Shown here in pieces: positions 59,469 to 64,000 of a DNA stretch of 64,000 bases. Origin of the DNA: Polynucleobacter sp. MG-6-Vaara-E2 (GTDB taxonomy: Bacteria > Pseudomonadota > Gammaproteobacteria > Burkholderiales > Burkholderiaceae); the NCBI RefSeq assembly GCF_018687695.1, contig NZ_CP061303.1, positions 1,567,847 through 1,631,846 of the forward strand, in the 5' to 3' direction. How positions within the stretch are numbered: the stretch's first letter is position 1; every line of letters begins with the position of its first letter. The notes under the pieces were generated by a model. That model made no database searches. It saw only the letters and a list, made by a program, of their open reading frames with translations, and was not told the DNA's origin. The translations under genes and the position numbers were made by a program.

Positions 59469-61421
59469 TTAGGAGAATTTCAGCTTTTCGCCCAATTCCC
59501 GATATCTGGCTTTGTCTTGGTCGGTTGCAGTATTTCCAGCAATCTTTTGGGCAATTTCGGTCATTTCTTGTTTTAAGTGGCTCAACTCTAGTTTTTTAAA
59601 AGCGCCCTCTAAATCTGCAATCGCCCCATCAAGCTCAAGATCTGAGCCCATCACCCGTTTTCTCAGCACTTCATACATGGGTGCCAGTTCACTGCAGGAT
59701 AGTTGATCTTGGAACATGGCAAAAGCGCCAGCACCTACGCTTCCTGGTTTTCCATTCTCACCAAGAATCAACTCCACTTGATCGCATTGAGAAAGAAGGT
59801 CTTTCATTAATGCGAGTGCATTTGCGGATCTTTGTTCGGCTGCCTTTAGTGCCAAAGCTCGTCTATTACTATCAAGCACTTTTCCCAAATGCGGAAACTG
59901 AATCAGCACTCGCAACATTTGCTCTGTCAAATCGGTTGGCGCTTTTGGTGGTTCAATATTTTGCGTTGCTACCCGTTTAGCAGATCCCTTAAAAGCTTGC
60001 CATGGGGCACCTTGCCTGTTTCCATTACTGCCGAAGTTGGTTTGAGTATTTGGAATACTCTGTTGTCTCACTTGATTTGAGCTGTATGCCGACTTCTGTG
60101 CGGGCACTACCGTTAATCCACAGAATGCTTCAAGTTCAGCAGGGGTAGAGTTCGTGCGAATAGCAAGCTCACGCAAGATTTGGGTTCGCAAGGCAATGGG
60201 AGGCATCGATAGCAACAGAGGCTTCGCTGCATGATGCGTATGGGCTCTACCTTCTGGAGTAGTTAAGTCATGACCTTCGCTTGAGACCTTAAAGAAGAAG
60301 CTGGAGATCGACATAGCCTCTTTAATCACCTTCTCAAATGCCGGCGCGCCATATGCTCTGACATAACTATCGGGATCATGCTCAGTTGGTAAGAATAAAA
60401 AACGAATTTCTTTATCGTCTGACATGAGTGGCAAGCAAGCTTCAAGCGCACGTTGTGCTGCACGCTGACCAGCAGAGTCACCATCAAATGAGAAAACGAC
60501 TTTATCTGTCTGGCGTAGCAATATCCGCACATGGTTTGCTGTACATGCTGTACCCAATGTAGCCACTGCATTAGGAAAACCCAATTGCGCAAGTGCCACC
60601 ACATCCATATAACCTTCGCATACGAGAACATATTCTTGCGCGCGAATGGCTTGTCTTGCCTCAAATAAACCGTAGAGCGTATTACCCTTAGAAAAGAGCG
60701 GTGTCTCTGGAGAATTTAAATACTTTGGCTCACCTTGATCGAGAATGCGTCCACCAAAACCAATTGTTTGACCTTTTGGGTTTCTGATCGGGAACATCAC
60801 ACGATCACGGAAACGGTCATAACGTTTTACGGGGGCACCCTCAGATTGCTCACCCTGAATAAGCAGGCCACCCTCGACTAAGGTCTTGGCCACCTCATCG
60901 TTGCTATAGGGACCAAATACCGCTTCAAGTCCTTGCCAACCATCGGGGGCATAACCCAGTCCATAACGCTTTGCGATTTCACCGGTCAGCCCACGACCCT
61001 TTAAATAATCAACAGCACGCGTACTATTTTTAAGTTGCTGGCGATACCAATCTGCGGCAGCACTCATCACTTCACTAACTGCCATTGCTTGCTGCTGCCT
61101 AGCAACGTCATTTGCCGTGCGCTCTTCACGGGGCACATCAAGTCCTGCAGAACGTGCAAGCTCCTCAATGGCATCTACGTAACCCAAACCTGAGTACTCC
61201 ATCATGAAACTAATCGCAGAGCCATGCGCTCCACAACCAAAGCAGTGATAAAACTGTTTTGTTGGAGATACAGAAAAGGAAGGGGACTTCTCTGAATGAA
61301 AGGGGCACAAACCTTGATAGTTTGCGCCTGCTTTTTTTAACTTTACGTGCTGCCCAACCACATCAACGATGTCGACCCGATTCAGAAGATCGGCAATGAA
61401 GGATTGTGGAATGAGCGCCAT
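59469..61421 (-). CDS. dnaG: DNA primase
   Basis: A CHC2 zinc-binding domain (C39, H42, C60, C63; LCPFHSEKSPSFSVSPTKQF, then YHCFGCGAHG) opens the 650-residue chain. A catalytic DnaG core follows, with RDRVMFPIRNPKGQTIGFGG, then the Toprim VCEGYMDVVALAQLG and FSFDGDSAGQRAAQRA. A helicase-binding C-terminal part (from about 490) is weakly conserved. It makes RNA primers for Okazaki fragments and works with DnaB. Location between yqeY and rpoD is the usual order of this operon. It starts at the ATG at 61421. Confidence 0.97.
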   Translation of the reverse strand: MALIPQSFIADLLNRVDIVDVVGQHVKLKKAGANYQGLCPFHSEKSPSFSVSPTKQFYHCFGCGAHGSAISFMMEYSGLGYVDAIEELARSAGLDVPREERTANDVARQQQAMAVSEVMSAAADWYRQQLKNSTRAVDYLKGRGLTGEIAKRYGLGYAPDGWQGLEAVFGPYSNDEVAKTLVEGGLLIQGEQSEGAPVKRYDRFRDRVMFPIRNPKGQTIGFGGRILDQGEPKYLNSPETPLFSKGNTLYGLFEARQAIRAQEYVLVCEGYMDVVALAQLGFPNAVATLGTACTANHVRILLRQTDKVVFSFDGDSAGQRAAQRALEACLPLMSDDKEIRFLFLPTEHDPDSYVRAYGAPAFEKVIKEAMSISSFFFKVSSEGHDLTTPEGRAHTHHAAKPLLLSMPPIALRTQILRELAIRTNSTPAELEAFCGLTVVPAQKSAYSSNQVRQQSIPNTQTNFGSNGNRQGAPWQAFKGSAKRVATQNIEPPKAPTDLTEQMLRVLIQFPHLGKVLDSNRRALALKAAEQRSANALALMKDLLSQCDQVELILGENGKPGSVGAGAFAMFQDQLSCSELAPMYEVLRKRVMGSDLELDGAIADLEGAFKKLELSHLKQEMTEIAQKIAGNTATDQDKARYRELGEKLKFS

Positions 61422-61448
61422 AAGGCTAGGAGTATGAGCTGAGTTCTC

Positions 61449-61895
61449 TTATTTTGCGAGTGCAGCTTTTGCCAAGCCAGAGACTTTACCCATATCAGCC
61501 TTTCCAGCCAATTGACCCTTCAGCACACCGATGACCTTGCCCATATCCTGCGGACCCGCAGCGCCAGTCGAAGCAACTGCGGCGGCGACTGCAGCCTCAA
61601 CTTCTGCATCAGACATCTGTGCTGGCAAGTAAGCTTGCAAAATAACCATCTCGGCAGATTCAACGGCGACCAAATCATCGCGCCCCGCTTTTTCAAATTG
61701 AGAGATGGAGTCCTTGCGCTGCTTGATCATTTTTTCAATCGTAGAAATGATGGCTGCATTATCGAGTACGATGCGGTCATCCACTTCACGCTGCTTAATA
61801 GCGGCTAACAAAAGACGGATGGTGCCAAGGCGTGCAGTCTCTTTGGCACGCATAGCGTTTTTCATATCTTCGGTAATTTGATCTTTCAGACTCAT
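61449..61895 (-). CDS. GatB/YqeY domain protein
   Basis: A 148-residue YqeY protein: MSLKDQITEDMKNAMRAKET, then LGTIRLLLAAIKQREVDDRI, then AYLPAQMSDAEVEAAVAAAV and GPQDMGKVIGVLKGQLAGKA. The domain resembles the tail of GatB that binds tRNA, but the free protein has no proved role. It lies 28 bases upstream of dnaG in the cluster, and 128 bases after rpsU with a terminator between them. Confidence 0.9.
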   Translation of the reverse strand: MSLKDQITEDMKNAMRAKETARLGTIRLLLAAIKQREVDDRIVLDNAAIISTIEKMIKQRKDSISQFEKAGRDDLVAVESAEMVILQAYLPAQMSDAEVEAAVAAAVASTGAAGPQDMGKVIGVLKGQLAGKADMGKVSGLAKAALAK

Positions 61896-61945
61896 GGTGC
61901 GATCCTAGTTTTCTGATGTTGAATTTATCTAGCAATAATTGGCGA

Positions 61946-61988
61946 TTCAAAAAGCAAAAACCCGCTGCGTTTCACCGTCAGCGGGTTT
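61946..61988 (-). terminator. terminator downstream of rpsU
   Basis: On the minus strand AAACCCGCTG and CAGCGGGTTT form a 10-bp stem with an 11-nt loop, followed by TTTTTGCTTTTTG. It follows rpsU and lies before yqeY, as in the E. coli cluster where a terminator separates rpsU from dnaG. Confidence 0.8.
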
Positions 61989-62023
61989 CAAAGCTTCTCG
62001 GTGAAGAGAGCTTTTAAATTCTA

Positions 62024-62236
62024 TTAGTAAAGCTTCTTAGGCAACATTTGGCTGCGAATACGCTTGTAATGGCGTTTAGCAGCAGCAGCCTTTTTACGCT
62101 TACGCTCAGCCGTTGGCTTCTCGTAAAACTCGCGGGCACGCAAGTCTGTCAAAAGACCATTTTTTTCAATGGTGCGCTTGAAACGGCGCAATGCCACTTC
62201 AAATGGTTCGTTTTCGCGGAGGCGGACTGTAGTCAT
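62024..62236 (-). CDS. rpsU: 30S ribosomal protein bS21
   Basis: The 70-residue basic protein MTTVRLRENEPFEVALRRFK, then RTIEKNGLLTDLRAREFYEK, then a run of Lys/Arg-rich residues KRKKAAAAKRHYKRIRS is a normal bS21. It binds 16S rRNA near the anti-Shine-Dalgarno and helps initiation. It is first in the macromolecular-synthesis cluster and divergent from tsaD with 77 bp between starts. Confidence 0.96.
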   Translation of the reverse strand: MTTVRLRENEPFEVALRRFKRTIEKNGLLTDLRAREFYEKPTAERKRKKAAAAKRHYKRIRSQMLPKKLY

Positions 62237-62313
62237 ACTTATTTAACTCGTATATGCTCGATAAATATCGAAAAATTAACTGAATTGCGATTCTAGCACG
62301 GCTAAGCCAAAAA

Positions 62314-63387
62314 ATGATTGTTTTAGGAATAGAAACTTCTTGTGACGAAACCGGGGTGGCTTTATACAACACAGCCCCCTGGGAAGAGGGAAAACCGGCA
62401 TTCCAGGGCATTCTGGGCCAGGGTTTGCACTCCCAAATCGCCATGCACCGAGATTATGGGGGTGTAGTCCCAGAACTGGCATCTAGAGACCATATTCGCC
62501 GTGTTTTACCCCTTTTAGAGCAATCTTTGACCCAATCTGGACTCAAATTAGCCGATATTGATGCTGTGGCCTTTACCCAGGGACCCGGTTTAGCGGGCGC
62601 CCTTCTAGTGGGCAGCGCTTTTGCTAAATCCCTAGCTCAGGGTCTCAATTTGCCCTCAATCGGCGTCCATCACCTCGAAGGGCACCTACTTTCTCCACTT
62701 TTAGGCCAAACCGCACCCCAATTTCCCTTTATTGCCCTCCTTGTTTCAGGGGGACATACCCAGCTAATGAAGGTTTCAGGCATTGGTCAATATGAACTTT
62801 TAGGTGAATCTTTGGATGACGCTGCAGGCGAAGCGTTCGATAAAACAGCCAAATTATTAGGCTTAGATTACCCAGGTGGCGCAGCAATTTCTAAACTGGC
62901 AGAACAGGGTCGAGCCGGAGTGTTTGATCTACCAAAGCCGATGCTCCATTCGGGAGATTTAGATTTCTCATTCTCAGGATTAAAGACAGCGGTTCTCAAT
63001 CAAGTCAAAAAGTTTGATGAGAGAAAAATTTCTGATCCTACTGAGGTGGCGCAATTTCATGCAGATCTTGCGAGAAGTTTTGTGGATGCCATCGTTGCAG
63101 TCTTGGTAAGTAAGTCTGAAAAAGCGCTGAAGCAAACTGCTTGCAAACACTTAGTACTTGCTGGTGGCGTAGGTGCGAATTTGCAATTACGTAATGCGCT
63201 AAATGACAAAGCAAAAAAGAATGGTTTTGAAGTGCACTACCCACCTCTAGAGTTATGCACTGACAATGGCGTAATGATTGCGTTTGCGGGTGCACTTCGC
63301 CTACTCGCCAACAATAATGGCTCCACAACTTCTGGAGCCTTTGATGTCAAACCCCGCTGGGATTTGCAAAGCAATAATTTGATTTAA
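62314..63387 (+). CDS. tsaD: tRNA N6-adenosine threonylcarbamoyltransferase
   Basis: The 357-residue protein has VLGIETSCDETGVAL at the start, VVPELASRDHIRRVLPLLEQ near 51, iron-binding H120 and H124 (HHLEGHLLSPLL), LLVSGGHTQL, DDAAGEAFDKTAKLLGL and LAGGVGANLQLR near the ATP site. It moves threonylcarbamoyl from the TC-AMP made by TsaC to A37 of ANN-reading tRNAs, acting with TsaB and TsaE. The length is typical for the family. Divergent from rpsU; convergent with folE2 with 14 bases between. Confidence 0.96.
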   Translation: MIVLGIETSCDETGVALYNTAPWEEGKPAFQGILGQGLHSQIAMHRDYGGVVPELASRDHIRRVLPLLEQSLTQSGLKLADIDAVAFTQGPGLAGALLVGSAFAKSLAQGLNLPSIGVHHLEGHLLSPLLGQTAPQFPFIALLVSGGHTQLMKVSGIGQYELLGESLDDAAGEAFDKTAKLLGLDYPGGAAISKLAEQGRAGVFDLPKPMLHSGDLDFSFSGLKTAVLNQVKKFDERKISDPTEVAQFHADLARSFVDAIVAVLVSKSEKALKQTACKHLVLAGGVGANLQLRNALNDKAKKNGFEVHYPPLELCTDNGVMIAFAGALRLLANNNGSTTSGAFDVKPRWDLQSNNLI

Positions 63388-63401
63388 TTTGCTTAAGCTG
63401 A

Positions 63402-64000
63402 TTATTTCTTATGGCTAATTCTGGCAAAGGCGCTGTGATTATGAATGGATTCAAAGTTCTCGGCCTCAACCACAAAGGATTGGATACGCTGATCAGCCTT
63501 AAGATTGCCAGCCACATCACGCACTAAGTCTTCAACGAATTTAGGATTGCTATAAGAGTGCTCGGTAACCCACTTTTCATCAGGACGCTTGAGTAATCCC
63601 CAAAGCTCACTAGAGGCTTCACTTTCAGCAGCAGTAACCAAATCTTCCACAGTCATCTGCGTATTTGAGTCCAATGTCACTGTCATCGTGACATGTGAGC
63701 GTTGATTGTGTGCCCCAAATTCAGAAATCTCTTTTGAGCATGGGCATAAACTCATCACTGGCACCTGTGCACGTAAACCCAACTCAACATCAGCAGTGCC
63801 TGTTGCATTTTGCTTGGCATTAGCCATCCAAGTCACTTCGTAATCCATCAAGCTTTCAACACCAGACACCGGCGCTGCTTTTTTCACAAAGTGGGTGTAA
63901 GTAAATTGCACATGACCTTGTTTGGCATCGAGCAAAGGCAGCATCTCTTTTACAAGCGCTACAACCGTAGCGCTATCGATGGCTTGATCTTGCTTTTGCA
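63402..64000 (-). CDS. folE2: GTP cyclohydrolase FolE2, 5' end outside the window
   Basis: The frame is open to the right edge, so the start is missing. The ATG at 63944 is internal to the family sequence. The visible part has QFTYTHFVKKAAPVSGVESL, then LCPCSKEISEFGAHNQRSHV with the zinc-binding Cys and His expected of FolE2, and an end with FESIHNHSAFARI. FolE2 converts GTP to dihydroneopterin triphosphate at the start of the folate pathway without relation to FolE1 in sequence. It is convergent with tsaD. Confidence 0.92.
   Translation of the reverse strand, partial: QKQDQAIDSATVVALVKEMLPLLDAKQGHVQFTYTHFVKKAAPVSGVESLMDYEVTWMANAKQNATGTADVELGLRAQVPVMSLCPCSKEISEFGAHNQRSHVTMTVTLDSNTQMTVEDLVTAAESEASSELWGLLKRPDEKWVTEHSYSNPKFVEDLVRDVAGNLKADQRIQSFVVEAENFESIHNHSAFARISHKK

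Overview
The window looks like a betaproteobacterial chromosome, most likely Burkholderiaceae of the Polynucleobacter type. The right end carries the macromolecular-synthesis cluster rpsU - yqeY - dnaG - rpoD read leftwards, with tsaD divergent and folE2 convergent to it. RpoD has the long Lys/Ala/Pro-rich N-terminal tail I associate with that group. The genus is an inference from gene order and protein style, not from a search.

Layout. 1-4.2 kb: envelope-type genes (a cut-off multi-pass membrane protein, a polyprenyl-phosphate GT2 glycosyltransferase, a DUF1488-like protein), a chimeric MFS/GGDEF pseudogene and a small P-loop kinase. 4.3-56.7 kb: a roughly 52-kb accessory island. Its outer limits carry copies of the 5' half of a tRNA-Ile(CAU) gene: 4270-4308 degenerate, 56404-56446 inside the intact tRNA, and 56630-56672 a perfect partial copy. 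Two tyrosine recombinases lie inside it (24.8 and 52.2 kb). 56.7-64 kb: core genes.

Inside the island. (1) 5.5-20.2 kb is a module bounded by two diverged 333-bp direct repeats containing hairpins with a compensatory base-pair change. It holds an uncharacterised leftward cluster (lipoprotein, small membrane protein, M41 metallopeptidase with a degenerate AAA part, two LRV/HEAT-like proteins, two double-zinc-ribbon proteins, a YbjN-like protein). It also holds a rightward cluster: a Cas4-like Fe-S nuclease fused to DUF2779, an unknown protein, an LRV-repeat protein and a PD-(D/E)XK-like protein. (2) 20.2-28.7 kb is a mobile-element backbone: HTH protein, several unknowns, short recombinase, DUF6641, and a DnaQ-like exonuclease. 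(3) 28.7-36.2 kb is a four-gene leftward operon that looks like an antiphage system: unknown, SprT-like protease, a 1,520-residue sacsin-like GHKL ATPase ending in DUF3883, and a NERD-SF1 helicase. (4) 36.4-42.7 kb has small secreted proteins, a DUF3857-transglutaminase protein and a HAD protein, ending at a WYL-domain regulator at 42.7 kb. (5) 43.9-50.8 kb is a restriction cluster: NgoFVII-like PLD nuclease, m5C methyltransferase, PhaR-like, B3-like, DUF3883-like nuclease, SNF2 helicase and ParB-like protein. (6) 51-56.3 kb has an HD protein, the main integrase, an MspJI/AspBHI-like modification-dependent endonuclease and a DUF6994 protein.

Two island-specific palindromes tie this together. 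GCTCA-N5-TGAGC occurs at eight intergenic places plus one degenerate copy. These lie before both defence operons, the secreted-protein genes and the WYL regulator itself, so I propose that the WYL protein controls an island-wide regulon. The second palindrome, a 19-mer with arms GCGTTACTT and AAGTAACGC, occurs eight times, mostly beside the attachment-like sites.
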